Below, in pieces: positions 35,278 through 44,659 of a stretch of DNA of 64,000 bases. This stretch comes from an uncultured Mycoplasmatota bacterium. Its GTDB lineage: Bacteria; Bacillota_I; Bacilli_A; RF39; UBA660. A model generated the notes under the pieces. The model was not told where the DNA came from and ran no database searches. It worked only from the letters and a program-made list of their open reading frames with translations. A program made the position numbers and the translations under genes. Every line of letters starts with the position of its first letter. Position 1 is the first letter of the stretch. Location of the stretch: assembly GCA_947305065.1 (NCBI GenBank), contig CAMZCT010000004.1:1-64000 (forward strand), written 5' to 3'.

Positions 35278-37339
35278 GAAAGATATAAAAAATATTTGGT
35301 TATTAATAATATTTTTTATCTTGGTTTTAACAATCGTACTAAATGTAAAGTACAGGTTTGGGAATACAGCTAATTTTGTTAAAGAATTAGATGCTTTAAT
35401 ATCTATGAAGAAAAATTTCCTAGAAACAAAAAAAATAATTCCTACATTTATTAATGATGGAAAATTCTATATTAATTCTTATAATTTTATGAAGTATGGA
35501 CTAGTTAATCCAATAGTTATTATTAGTTATTTTATAAATATTAATTTGGCAGATTATTATAGTATTGTCAGTATAATATCTATAGGAATAGGAATTATAT
35601 TGTTATATAAGTTTTTATTTAATCAAGGTTTTAATAGATATAGTGTTTTATTGACTATAATGCTGTTAGTAGTAAGTACTAAGGTTTATACCATAATGTT
35701 TAACAGTATTATGGATTGTTTGGTATTTCCAATAGTTATTCTTTCTTTTATAGGAGCAAAGAATAGGTTAGAGAATAATAAGAGTTTCTTATTAAGTATA
35801 AGTATATTATTACTGAGTATTATCAATTATTTGTATGTAATACCAACCATTATTGGTTTAATAGTTTATGGTTTTTATCATTACTATGAGAATAATAAGA
35901 AGTTATTATTTAAGAAGTTCTTTTGGTATATTCTTTATTATATTATTCCTATTCTAGTTGGTTTATTATTATCTAGTTTTGTATTAATACCTGTAATAAA
36001 TAATATTGATTGGGAAATAATTAATTATTTGAGTATTAGTTATGATATTAATATAATCATTATTTTAAGTATTATCTACGCTATATTTGGAAGTAAGAAG
36101 AATAGATTCTTAAGTATAATTCTATTATTCTTTTTAGTATTATTTAATAATTATTACATTGGTTATTTAGTATTACTTAGTTTAGTAGTTAATAATTTTA
36201 TGGATGGTATTATTAAAAATAAAGTAGATTATAAAATATTATTACTAGGAGTATTAATTAGTCTTGTATGTTTATTAATAAATAGTAACAATCTTATTGT
36301 TATGATAATACTATTATTAAGTGTATTTATATATAAAGATACTAATAAAAAAGAATACTTGTTATTTATTATAATTATGTGTATTTTTGTTAATACTATA
36401 TTAGGTAGCTTGAAAATGGATTTATATAATAAAGATTTTGTTGTTAATTATAATAGTGAAACTAATGTCTTATATAATATGTTGATTGGTCAAAGTAAAA
36501 GTAATAATGAAATGAGTGGTTATGATAAAGTAATTAATGATCAAGGAGAAATATATTATAAGAATAATGATGTCTTATATAAGGGGTTTGCAACTAATAA
36601 TATAATTAGTTATGAAGATTATGAAAAGTTAAATGGATTAGCAAAACAAGAGGTAATGTTAACTAATATTGTGGCAGATACTAATAGTAGAAATGAATAT
36701 GTATCTTATGTTAAAGATATTAATGTTAAAGAGAAAAAATATGATATTAGTGTGAAAGATGTAAGTAGATATATTTTCAAATTAGAAAAAAAAGACATGA
36801 ATAAAATAATATATATAGAGTTTGAAGCATCAACTGATAATTGTGAGGATGGTAGAATTAAGATAAATAATGTTGATAACTATATAAGTTGTAAACAGGA
36901 GAAATATTCTTATACTATTAGTGATAAGAATACAGAAGAGATAGTAGTAACTATAAGTAAGGGAAAGTATAAGATTAAAAATATAAGAGCTTATAGTTTA
37001 GATTACGCTAGAGTTAATAATAGTAAAATTGAATTAGATGAGTTTGTAATATTACATAATAGTAGTAGTATTATTGGGAAGATACAGGCTTCTGGGGACG
37101 GATATTTTATGATAACTATTCCTTATGATCGAGGATATGAAGTAAAAGTAGATAATACTATTACTAAGTATGAAAAAGTAGATGGTAATTTTATAGGGGT
37201 TCCTATAAAGAAGGGTAAACATATTATAAGTATCAATTATGAAACTAAATATAGGTTAACAGCCTGGTTCTTCTCTTATTTAGGTTTTGTATTTATGTTC
37301 TTTATAAATTATATTGAGAAGAAAAGGAAATTTACGTAA
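35270..37339 (+). CDS. YfhO-like polytopic membrane protein
   Basis: A 689-aa protein with about twelve hydrophobic segments in the first 400 residues, then an extracytoplasmic domain of ~250 residues and a last TM near the basic C-terminus. The end (YFMITIPYDRGYEVKVDN, GVPIKKGKHIISINYETKYR, then TM) matches the YfhO family, GT-C-like proteins tied to glycosylation of teichoic acids or lipids. The canonical N-terminal acidic motifs of GT-C enzymes are not obvious. ATGGAGGAA inside the upstream gene selects ATG 35270, so it is coupled to the PIG-L-like deacetylase. Confidence 0.78.
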   Translation: MNKKDIKNIWLLIIFFILVLTIVLNVKYRFGNTANFVKELDALISMKKNFLETKKIIPTFINDGKFYINSYNFMKYGLVNPIVIISYFININLADYYSIVSIISIGIGIILLYKFLFNQGFNRYSVLLTIMLLVVSTKVYTIMFNSIMDCLVFPIVILSFIGAKNRLENNKSFLLSISILLLSIINYLYVIPTIIGLIVYGFYHYYENNKKLLFKKFFWYILYYIIPILVGLLLSSFVLIPVINNIDWEIINYLSISYDINIIIILSIIYAIFGSKKNRFLSIILLFFLVLFNNYYIGYLVLLSLVVNNFMDGIIKNKVDYKILLLGVLISLVCLLINSNNLIVMIILLLSVFIYKDTNKKEYLLFIIIMCIFVNTILGSLKMDLYNKDFVVNYNSETNVLYNMLIGQSKSNNEMSGYDKVINDQGEIYYKNNDVLYKGFATNNIISYEDYEKLNGLAKQEVMLTNIVADTNSRNEYVSYVKDINVKEKKYDISVKDVSRYIFKLEKKDMNKIIYIEFEASTDNCEDGRIKINNVDNYISCKQEKYSYTISDKNTEEIVVTISKGKYKIKNIRAYSLDYARVNNSKIELDEFVILHNSSSIIGKIQASGDGYFMITIPYDRGYEVKVDNTITKYEKVDGNFIGVPIKKGKHIISINYETKYRLTAWFFSYLGFVFMFFINYIEKKRKFT

Positions 37340-37408
37340 ATAGAACAATTAAAAGACGACATTAATAACATTATATGGCATAATGATAATAGTGAAGAAG
37401 GTGATGCT

Positions 37409-38233
37409 TTGGAAGCTAAATGCGTTTTTATTGATATAGATGATACTTTAAATCCTTCTAATAGTTTTACTAGTTCTTATACAAAAGACGTAATGAGAAG
37501 ATTAAAAGAAAAAGGAATACTAGTAATAGTTGATACTGGCAGAAGTGCAAAGTATGCCATCGAAAAAGCTAAAGAAGCAAACTTATCTAACTATGTTATT
37601 AGTTCTAATGGTGCTGAAGTATATGATTATGTAAATGATATAGTGATTTTTGAACAATCTATTCCAGCTGAAACAGTAAAAAAAGTATATAGATACTGTC
37701 AAAGAATGGGATTAACGTTAATATTAAATACTTTAATAAATAGATATATCAATAAAAAAGATTATAAATATAATAATGAACCAGTAGAGTATTTTGATAA
37801 TATAGATGAGGTATTAAACAATAACTCTGTTAATCAGTTGGTTATTTTATCTGATAATTATGATCGAATGTTAGTAATACCTAATATGTTTAAAGAGAAA
37901 TTTCCTAATTTAAAAGTAGTTCATTCTTCTATGAGTTTAATAGAGGAGAGAAGAATAAAGAACAAAGAGTATTATCATGATTTGGTGTTGGAAAATACAG
38001 CTAAAAGTACTGGATTAGTAGAGATATTAGATTATTTAAATGTTAGTGTAGACGATGTCATAGCAGTAGGTAATGGTTATGATGATGTGTGTATGTTTGA
38101 TGTTGTAGGTACATCAATAGCTGTAGGTAATGCTAATGATAAATTAAAAGAAGTAGCAACTTATATAGCGGAATCTGTAGATGATGATGGTGCAGCTAGA
38201 ATGTTAGAACAGTTATTGTTAAAAGAGGATTAA
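37409..38233 (+). CDS. Cof-type HAD-IIB phosphatase
   Basis: A 274-aa protein. Motif I FIDIDDTLNP carries the nucleophile Asp, motif II is VDTGRSA, and motif III/IV is VIAVGNGYDDVCMF. The cap between residues ~85 and 190 is of the IIB type. Such enzymes dephosphorylate sugar phosphates, FMN or similar small molecules; specificity is not visible. GAAGGTGATG precedes a TTG start. Single gene. Confidence 0.9.
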   Translation: MEAKCVFIDIDDTLNPSNSFTSSYTKDVMRRLKEKGILVIVDTGRSAKYAIEKAKEANLSNYVISSNGAEVYDYVNDIVIFEQSIPAETVKKVYRYCQRMGLTLILNTLINRYINKKDYKYNNEPVEYFDNIDEVLNNNSVNQLVILSDNYDRMLVIPNMFKEKFPNLKVVHSSMSLIEERRIKNKEYYHDLVLENTAKSTGLVEILDYLNVSVDDVIAVGNGYDDVCMFDVVGTSIAVGNANDKLKEVATYIAESVDDDGAARMLEQLLLKED

Positions 38234-38286
38234 ATCTTAGTGGTTAATTCTCTTTTTATATGTTAAAATTAGATTAGGTGATAGAT

Positions 38287-38802
38287 ATGAAAACAAAACA
38301 AAAAGTTGATAGTTTTATTGGAGTTATATTCTTATTAGTTGGAGTATTATATTTGTTATTTCCTTTATATCATATCAATGATATTAAAAAGATTAATATA
38401 GTAATGTTTAGTATTATGGGAATAGTATCATTAGGACAGTTTATTATTAATAAAAAAAGTAAAGATTATACTGGATTATTAAATTTTATCGCTTGTTTAT
38501 TATTTGTTATATTAATGTTTTCATTAGATGTAAGTAATCCGAAGGTACTAAGTACTTGTTTATTGATTTGGATAGCTTTAGAATCTATTATTAAGTTTAA
38601 AAAGAGTGATTATTATAATGATAGAAGAGATAGAATGTGGAAGATTAGTCTGGTTTTATTAGCTATTTTTATAGTAGGAGGAATATTGACTAGTATTAAT
38701 TTACATTATGAAGCTGATGTTAAAATGGTTGTTATGGGATTTTTCATATTTATAGACGGAATACTAGAAATAGTAGATCCAGTAGTAAAAAGTTTGATAT
38801 AG
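38287..38802 (+). CDS. Small polytopic membrane protein, HdeD/DUF308-like
   Basis: A 171-aa protein with six hydrophobic segments arranged as three hairpins, short polar loops and a charged DYYNDRRDRMWK loop in the middle. The size and six-helix layout resemble DUF308/HdeD proteins, but no signature motif settles it. AGGTG at 38276-38280 selects ATG 38287. Function unknown. Confidence 0.65.
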   Translation: MKTKQKVDSFIGVIFLLVGVLYLLFPLYHINDIKKINIVMFSIMGIVSLGQFIINKKSKDYTGLLNFIACLLFVILMFSLDVSNPKVLSTCLLIWIALESIIKFKKSDYYNDRRDRMWKISLVLLAIFIVGGILTSINLHYEADVKMVVMGFFIFIDGILEIVDPVVKSLI

Positions 38803-38828
38803 AGCTGTTAACAAAGCAGCTTTTTTTG
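38801..38828 (+). terminator. Rho-independent terminator
   Basis: AGAGCTG and CAGCTTT pair, then seven T. It overlaps the stop codon. Confidence 0.8.
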
Positions 38829-38837
38829 TGCTATAAT
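38829..38837 (+). promoter_or_regulatory. Extended -10 promoter
   Basis: TGCTATAAT directly abuts the previous terminator and lies 18 bases before the methyltransferase start. Confidence 0.6.
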
Positions 38838-38855
38838 CTTAGGTAGGTGGCAATT

Positions 38856-39716
38856 ATGAAATTAGTGAATGATTTTGGAGATTATAGATTAATTGATTTA
38901 GGAAATGGTATGAAGTTAGAAAAGTGGGGAAATGTAACTTTGTATCGACCTGATCCTCAAGTAATATGGAATAAAGAGATAGATTTGGATAAAGTCGATG
39001 CTATATATCATAGAAGTAATAAAGGTGGCGGTAATTGGGAAATTAAAAATAAGAATATTCCCGATAGATGGCAAGTTAAGTATCATGATTTAGTGTTCAA
39101 TATAAAACTAATGGGATTTAAACATACAGGTTTATTTCCTGAGCAAGCTTATAATTGGAATACTATCATAGAAAAAATTAAAGAAGCTGATAGAAAAGTA
39201 AAGGTCCTTAATTTATTTGCTTATACAGGAGCCGCTTCTGTTGCGGCATTATCTGCTGGAGCAGAAGTAGTACATGTTGATTCGTCAAGAGGAATGGTTG
39301 ATTGGGCGAAAGAAAATGTAGAATCTTCAGGTTTAGCTGATAAACCAATTAGATATCTGGTAGATGATGTTATAAAGTTTGTAAAAAGAGAAATTAGAAG
39401 GGGTAATAAATACGACATAATTTTAATGGACCCTCCTTCTTTTGGAAGAGGATCTAATGGTGAAGTATGGTCACTCGAGAATAATCTATATGAGTTGGTA
39501 GAATTGTGTACAGAATTATTAAGTGATAACCCAATAATGTTTTTAATTAATTCATATACAACAGGTATTTCTAAAACTATATTAGAAGATGTTTTATATT
39601 TAACTGTTAATAAGAAATATAAAGGTACAATTACTAGTGATGAGTTAGGTATTCCTTGTGAAAATAATTTAGTATTACCTTGTGGAATATATGCAAGATG
39701 GGAGAATAAACAATAG
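38856..39716 (+). CDS. Class I SAM-dependent methyltransferase (RlmI/RlmK-like catalytic domain)
   Basis: A 286-aa protein. A short N-terminal domain (YRLIDLGNGMKLEKWG) precedes the Rossmann methyltransferase: motif I VLNLFAYTGAASVAAL, acidic loop VVHVDSSRGMVDWAKEN, and motif IV IILMDPPSFGRG, the DPPS form seen in rRNA cytosine-C5 and related RNA methyltransferases. This points to RNA methylation, probably rRNA, with the target base unknown. AGGTAGGTGG selects ATG 38856. Confidence 0.85.
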   Translation: MKLVNDFGDYRLIDLGNGMKLEKWGNVTLYRPDPQVIWNKEIDLDKVDAIYHRSNKGGGNWEIKNKNIPDRWQVKYHDLVFNIKLMGFKHTGLFPEQAYNWNTIIEKIKEADRKVKVLNLFAYTGAASVAALSAGAEVVHVDSSRGMVDWAKENVESSGLADKPIRYLVDDVIKFVKREIRRGNKYDIILMDPPSFGRGSNGEVWSLENNLYELVELCTELLSDNPIMFLINSYTTGISKTILEDVLYLTVNKKYKGTITSDELGIPCENNLVLPCGIYARWENKQ

Positions 39717-39814
39717 TTTATTCTTTTTTTAAAGGAAATAAGAATAAAAATGCTAAAGAATTATATAGAGGGATAAGTATTAGTGATAAGAATGTGTTTT
39801 AGTAAGGAGTATTT

Positions 39815-42133
39815 ATGATAAGTTTAAAACACATTAGTAAAAAATATGGTAACAACTTAGTTTTAAATAATATTAATATAAAATTCAATAATAAAGAATT
39901 GGTCGCTATTTTGGGAGAATCTGGTAGCGGAAAGTCAACGCTATTAAATATAATTGGTGGGTTAGATAAATATGATTCTGGAGATTTAATTATTGATGGA
40001 ATTAGTACTAAAAAATACAAAAACTCTGATTGGGATAATTATCGAGAACAGAAGGTGGGTTTTATATTTCAAAATTATAATTTAATTAGTCATTTAAATG
40101 TGCTAGACAATGTTAAAAGTTCTTTGATTTTTAGAAATAATAAAGAGAAAAATAATGCTTGTTTGGAAATAATTAAAAAGGTTGGAATGATTAATCTAAT
40201 TAAAAGAAATGTTAATGACTTATCAGGAGGAGAGAAGCAAAGAGTTGCTATAGCAAGGGCTTTAGTTAAAGGGCCAGAAATATTATTGTGCGATGAACCA
40301 ACTGGCGCCCTTGATTCAAAAAATGGTATAGAAATAATGAAGATTCTTAAAAGGATATCTAAAAATAGGTTGGTAATAGTTGTAACTCATAATGAAGAAT
40401 TAGCAAATCAATATGCGGATAGAATAATAAGAATTAAAGATGGAACTGTTATTGAAGATTTTAGTGGTTTTACTGATTGTGATAAAAAGTATCTGTGTAA
40501 ATGTTGTAAAAAGAATAAAATGTCTCTTAAAACGAGTGCTTTTTTATCACTAAATAATCTATTATCAAAAATGAAAAGAACGACTCTTATTTCTTTAGCA
40601 GCTAGTATGGGAATAATTGGGATATCACTAATATTAAGTTTATCTAATGGTGTAAAGGAATATATTGATAGGGAACAAAAGGAGACTTTTTCTAATTATC
40701 CGATTGAAATAAGGAAAGTAGATATTAATTATAATAATATTGATGAAATACAAACAGATAATATAAAGTGTTCTAAAAATACTATATGTACTAAAGATGA
40801 TATTTCTAATAGTGATGAAATAATTGATTCGTTAGCAATAAAAGAAAATAATTTGATTAAGTTCAAAAAATTTTTAGATAGCAATAAAAAGATAAAGAAT
40901 TACACAAATTATATTAATTATAATTATGATTTGGAATTGAATGTTTATGATAATAACTACACTCGTGTTAATCCGGCTAGTAAAACATTTAATAGTGATT
41001 TATTAGGGACCGATGATAACCTATTTAAAGAAATAAATAAAGTTGAAAAATTAGAATTATTAGCAGGGGATTATCCGAAAGAATATAATGATTTGGTTTT
41101 AGTTGTTGATAAGGATAATAAAATTAATATGTCTCTATTATATAATTTAGGTATTGAAAATATGGAAGAATTAAATAAGGCAATAAAAGATAAGAATATA
41201 AAGTTAAAAAATAGAGAATATTCATATAAAAGTATACTGGGACAAAGTTATAAGATAGTGCTTAATTCTGCATATTATGAAAAGAGTGATAATTACTGGA
41301 ATAGAATTAATGATAATAAGTTAAAAGAAATAATAGATAAGTCAATAGATTTAAATATAGTAGGAATAGTTAGAAGTGATGTTAATAGTTCGTTTGTAGG
41401 TTATACTAGATTTTTAACTGATTATGTTATTAATAATAATAAAAAAAGTGAAATATATATGGAACAAGTTAATAATCCAGATATTGATATATTAACTAAT
41501 AAAAACTTTAGTGGTGTTACATACGAAGAAAGACTAAGTAGTTTAGGAATTATAGATTATAATCAACCTAGTTCTATTGAACTATATCCAAATACTTTTG
41601 AAGCAAAGAGTAAGATTGAAGAATTAATTAATAATTATAATAAAAAACAAACAAAGGAGAATAAAATAAGTTATACAGATATATTAGGAGTTTTATTAGA
41701 AACGATTACATCTATTGTAAATATTATTTCTTATATATTAATTGCTTTAGTAGCAATATCATTAGTTGTTTCTAGTATAATGATTGCTATTATTACTCAT
41801 ATTAGTGTTTTAGAAAGAACTAAAGAAATAGGTGTTTTAAGAAGTTTAGGAGCAAGTAGAAGGGACGTTGTAACTTTATTCCTTGCAGAAAAACTAATAG
41901 AAGGAATACTAGCTGGTATTATAGGAATAATAATATCAAGATTATTAATAATTCCTTGCAATATTATAATTGAAAGGATCACAAAAATAAGTAATATTGC
42001 TAGTATGAATTATAGGAATACTTTATATCTATTATTAATAAGTATTGTAGTTACAATAATATCTGGTTTAATGCCGGCCTTCCATGCAGCTAAGATGTCC
42101 ATAGTAGATGCGTTAAGAGACGATAATAATTAA
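39815..42133 (+). CDS. MacB-like ABC protein: ATPase fused to FtsX-type permease
   Basis: A 772-aa protein. Residues 1-225: ABC ATPase of the LolD/MacB class with GESGSGKST, LSGGEKQRVAIARAL and LLCDEPTGALD. Then a Cys-rich basic linker (KYLCKCCKKNK), TM1 (about 255-277), a ~330-residue extracytoplasmic domain, and three TM helices (about 630-760) with the FtsX-type ERTKEIGVLRSLGASRRDV and FHAAKMSIVDALRD. MacB-type proteins do not carry substrate through the membrane but use ATP to drive external work. Ribosome site AAGGAG. A single gene without an obvious partner. Confidence 0.9.
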   Translation: MISLKHISKKYGNNLVLNNINIKFNNKELVAILGESGSGKSTLLNIIGGLDKYDSGDLIIDGISTKKYKNSDWDNYREQKVGFIFQNYNLISHLNVLDNVKSSLIFRNNKEKNNACLEIIKKVGMINLIKRNVNDLSGGEKQRVAIARALVKGPEILLCDEPTGALDSKNGIEIMKILKRISKNRLVIVVTHNEELANQYADRIIRIKDGTVIEDFSGFTDCDKKYLCKCCKKNKMSLKTSAFLSLNNLLSKMKRTTLISLAASMGIIGISLILSLSNGVKEYIDREQKETFSNYPIEIRKVDINYNNIDEIQTDNIKCSKNTICTKDDISNSDEIIDSLAIKENNLIKFKKFLDSNKKIKNYTNYINYNYDLELNVYDNNYTRVNPASKTFNSDLLGTDDNLFKEINKVEKLELLAGDYPKEYNDLVLVVDKDNKINMSLLYNLGIENMEELNKAIKDKNIKLKNREYSYKSILGQSYKIVLNSAYYEKSDNYWNRINDNKLKEIIDKSIDLNIVGIVRSDVNSSFVGYTRFLTDYVINNNKKSEIYMEQVNNPDIDILTNKNFSGVTYEERLSSLGIIDYNQPSSIELYPNTFEAKSKIEELINNYNKKQTKENKISYTDILGVLLETITSIVNIISYILIALVAISLVVSSIMIAIITHISVLERTKEIGVLRSLGASRRDVVTLFLAEKLIEGILAGIIGIIISRLLIIPCNIIIERITKISNIASMNYRNTLYLLLISIVVTIISGLMPAFHAAKMSIVDALRDDNN

Positions 42134-42195
42134 TACTAGACATTATATATTTATTATAATAAAATGTATTTTAGTTGAATTTAATAATTCAATAT

Positions 42196-42234
42196 TGCTA
42201 GTTAACCTACACATCCTAGCATAAAAAAGGGAAG
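42196..42234 (+). promoter_or_regulatory. preQ1-I riboswitch aptamer
   Basis: Stem TGCTAG/CTAGCA encloses a loop with CCTACAC, the conserved CUACAC of preQ1-I, followed by TAAAAAAGGG, the A-rich tail. The loop CCT can pair with AGG of the tail to form the H-type pseudoknot (P2). The tail runs directly into the ribosome site GGAAGGAG, so ligand-stabilised folding should reduce translation of the queuosine-precursor transporter behind it. The layout fits the Bacillus preQ1-I element. Confidence 0.87.
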
Positions 42235-42246
42235 GAGAGAGATAAG

Positions 42247-42906
42247 ATGAATATCGCTTTAGGTTTTGTTAATATTCTAGTGACTTTCTCATTAGTAGTA
42301 TTAATAGAAAAATTATTTAAAAAGGAAGGATTAATTGTTTGGGTAAGTATAGCTGCTATTATAGCTAATCTAACTGTTTGTAAAATGATTGATGTGTTTA
42401 ATTTTACTACTAGTTTAGGTAATGTAATATTTGCATCAACGTTTTTAGCTACAGATATATTATCAGAAAAATATAGCGCTAAAGATGCTAAAAAAGCAGT
42501 TTATTTAAGTATCTTTTCTAGTATTACATTTATAATTATTTCTCAATTAACATTATTATTTATACCTAGTAGTGAAGATGTGGTACAGGAAGCAATGAAA
42601 ACTTTATTTGCAATTAATCTTCGAGTTAGTATAGCGTCTATGGGGATGTTCTTTATAGCTAATATGTTAGATATTTATATTTACAATAAGTTAAAAGAGA
42701 AAATACCTGGCAAGTTGTGGTTAAGAAATAATGTAGCAACAATATCTTGTAATTGTATAGAGAACTACTTCTTTAATACTTTAGCATTTATAGGAATATT
42801 CTCTATACCAACTATTATTTCTATAGCTACAACGACAACTATTATTGAAATAGTTATTGCTCTATGTGATACCCCGTTTATATACTTATCTAAAAAGTTA
42901 AAGTAA
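42247..42906 (+). CDS. Queuosine precursor transporter, YhhQ family
   Basis: A 219-aa membrane protein with six or seven hydrophobic segments. The family stretch FLATDILSEKYSAKDAKKAV is clear, as are the early Asn-rich TM and a late LRNNVATISCNCIEN segment. YhhQ-type proteins import queuine, preQ0 or preQ1 for the wobble base of GUN-decoding tRNAs. The preQ1-I element in the leader supports this role strongly. No queuosine synthesis gene lies in the window, fitting salvage. Confidence 0.92.
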   Translation: MNIALGFVNILVTFSLVVLIEKLFKKEGLIVWVSIAAIIANLTVCKMIDVFNFTTSLGNVIFASTFLATDILSEKYSAKDAKKAVYLSIFSSITFIIISQLTLLFIPSSEDVVQEAMKTLFAINLRVSIASMGMFFIANMLDIYIYNKLKEKIPGKLWLRNNVATISCNCIENYFFNTLAFIGIFSIPTIISIATTTTIIEIVIALCDTPFIYLSKKLK

Positions 42907-42939
42907 GATAATTGATTATTTTAATTATATGTGGTATAT

Positions 42940-43139
42940 TATGGGCAATGTTGAAGGGGATAAACGTAGTAGTATCACTTACTAATAGAGACTTAGTGGT
43001 TGGTGGAAACTAAGAGTAAAATATTATTATTCCTACCCTGGAGTTGAATATGAAAATATTTCCGGTTAAACCCGTTAAAGTTAAAGAGTATATTAGGATG
43101 GTACCGTGCGTAAGCACTCCTTTGGTATCATCTTTTTTT
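42940..43139 (+). promoter_or_regulatory. T-box riboswitch controlling proS
   Basis: The T-box core AGGATGGTACCGTG at 43096-43109 precedes a terminator in which GATGGTACC (43097-43105) pairs with GGTATCATC (43124-43132) around the small hairpin GTGC-GTAA-GCAC, then seven T. Uncharged tRNA-Pro binding the T-box would favour the antiterminator. Upstream is a long stem I region with ATTCCTACCCTGGAG; the proline codon CCT followed by A is the likely specifier. GGAAAC (43004-43009) lies on the stem I apical side. Confidence 0.88.
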
Positions 43140-43156
43140 GTTAGGAGATGAGAAAT

Positions 43157-44581
43157 ATGGGAAATAAAGCAATTACAGAAAGAGATAAAGACTTTGCACA
43201 ATGGTATACAGATATTGTACGAGCAGCTAAATTGGCAGATTATACATCTGTAAAAGGATGTATTGCTATTGAGCCAAATGGTTATGCTATTTGGGAGAAA
43301 ATCCAGGAAATTATGGATAAAAAATTTAAAGAATTAGGACACGTTAATGTTCAAATGCCTTTATTAATACCAGAAAATTTATTTAATCAAGAAAAAGAAT
43401 TAATTAAGGGTTTTGCTCCTGAACTTGTTTGGGTAACTGAAGTAGGAAATGAAAAACTGGAAGAAAGATTTGCGATTCGTTCTACTTCTGAAACAGTTTT
43501 TTGTGATTATTATAAAAAGCATATTAACTCTTATAAAGATTTGCCTAAATTATATAATCAATGGTGTAACGTATTTAGATATGAAAAAGAAACAAGACCG
43601 TTTTTGAGATCTAGAGAATTTCTTTGGCAGGAAGGACATACAGTTCATGCAACTGCTGAAGAAGCTGAAGCTGAAGCTAAAAGAATGATGGATGTATATT
43701 TATGGTTTAATAGAGAAATTCTTGCTATTCCATCTATTTCTGGCAAAAAAACTGAGAAAGAAAAATTTGCTGGAGCAGAATATACAATTACTTGTGAAGA
43801 CTTAATGTATAATGGAGTTTGTTTACAAGATGGAACTTCTCATTATTTTGGTCAAAAATTTTGCAAAGCCTACGATGTGAAATTTACTAATAGAGATAAT
43901 AAAGAAGAATATGCCTATTATACAACTTGGGGTAAAACAACAAGAATGATTGCAGCAATTATCATGGTTCATGCCGATGATTATGGATTAGTACTTCCTC
44001 CAAGAATTGCTCCTAAGCAAGTTGTTATTATTCCAATTGGTAAAGATAATGAAGAGGTTGATTCATTAGTAAAAGAATTTAATACTAAACTAAATGAAAA
44101 TAATATAACAAGTTATATTGATGATTCTGAAAAATCTCCTGGATTTAAATTTGCTGAAGCAGAAGTTAATGGTATCCCAGTTAGAATTGAAATAGGAGCT
44201 AGAGATTTAGCTAATGGGACAGTTACTGTTGCAAGACGTGATACAAGAGAGAAGATTGTTATTAAAAAAGAAGAATTAACTGTTCAGTATATTTCTGATT
44301 TACTAGAAATAATTCAAAAAGATATGTATCAAAAAGCTTTAGAAAGACAAAATAAACTAACATTCGAAGCTCATACTTATGAAGAAATGAAAGAAATAAT
44401 TGATAAACAACCTGGTTTTATTCATGGCGATTGGTGTGGAAATGAAGAATGTGAAAATAAAATAAAAGAACTAAAAGGTTGTAAATCGAGATGTATCCTT
44501 GATGAAAAACTATTAACGGGAAAATGTGTATGTTGTGGTAAAGAAGCAAAACATCATGTAGTATGGGGAATACAATACTGA
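43157..44581 (+). CDS. proS: Prolyl-tRNA synthetase, archaeal/eukaryotic (type 3) form
   Basis: A 474-aa class II synthetase that charges tRNA-Pro. It lacks the editing insertion of the long bacterial form. Visible: TDIVRAAKLADYT, motif 2 FRYEKETRPFLRSREFLWQEGHT, motif 3 region GKTTRMIAAIIMVH, an anticodon-binding domain, and a C-terminal zinc-like domain with several Cys ending GIQY, as in ProS type 3. TAGGAGATG lies too close to the track's ATG 43148; ATG 43157 has proper spacing. Controlled by the T-box upstream. Confidence 0.95.
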   Translation: MGNKAITERDKDFAQWYTDIVRAAKLADYTSVKGCIAIEPNGYAIWEKIQEIMDKKFKELGHVNVQMPLLIPENLFNQEKELIKGFAPELVWVTEVGNEKLEERFAIRSTSETVFCDYYKKHINSYKDLPKLYNQWCNVFRYEKETRPFLRSREFLWQEGHTVHATAEEAEAEAKRMMDVYLWFNREILAIPSISGKKTEKEKFAGAEYTITCEDLMYNGVCLQDGTSHYFGQKFCKAYDVKFTNRDNKEEYAYYTTWGKTTRMIAAIIMVHADDYGLVLPPRIAPKQVVIIPIGKDNEEVDSLVKEFNTKLNENNITSYIDDSEKSPGFKFAEAEVNGIPVRIEIGARDLANGTVTVARRDTREKIVIKKEELTVQYISDLLEIIQKDMYQKALERQNKLTFEAHTYEEMKEIIDKQPGFIHGDWCGNEECENKIKELKGCKSRCILDEKLLTGKCVCCGKEAKHHVVWGIQY

Positions 44582-44600
44582 TAAAGTTGAAAAATTTATA

Positions 44601-44631
44601 AAAGATGGCTTAAAATAAGTCATCTTTTTTG
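44601..44631 (+). terminator. Terminator after proS
   Basis: AAAGATGGCTTA and TAAGTCATCTTT pair with one mismatch, then T-run. Confidence 0.8.
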
Positions 44632-44659
44632 ATATACTAATAATATGGTGATGATTATC

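Noticed and set aside
39717-39814. Short coding-like stretch reading KNKNAKELYRGISISDKNV
   Set aside because: Under 30 codons, with no start or ribosome site; at most a remnant, and chance cannot be excluded.
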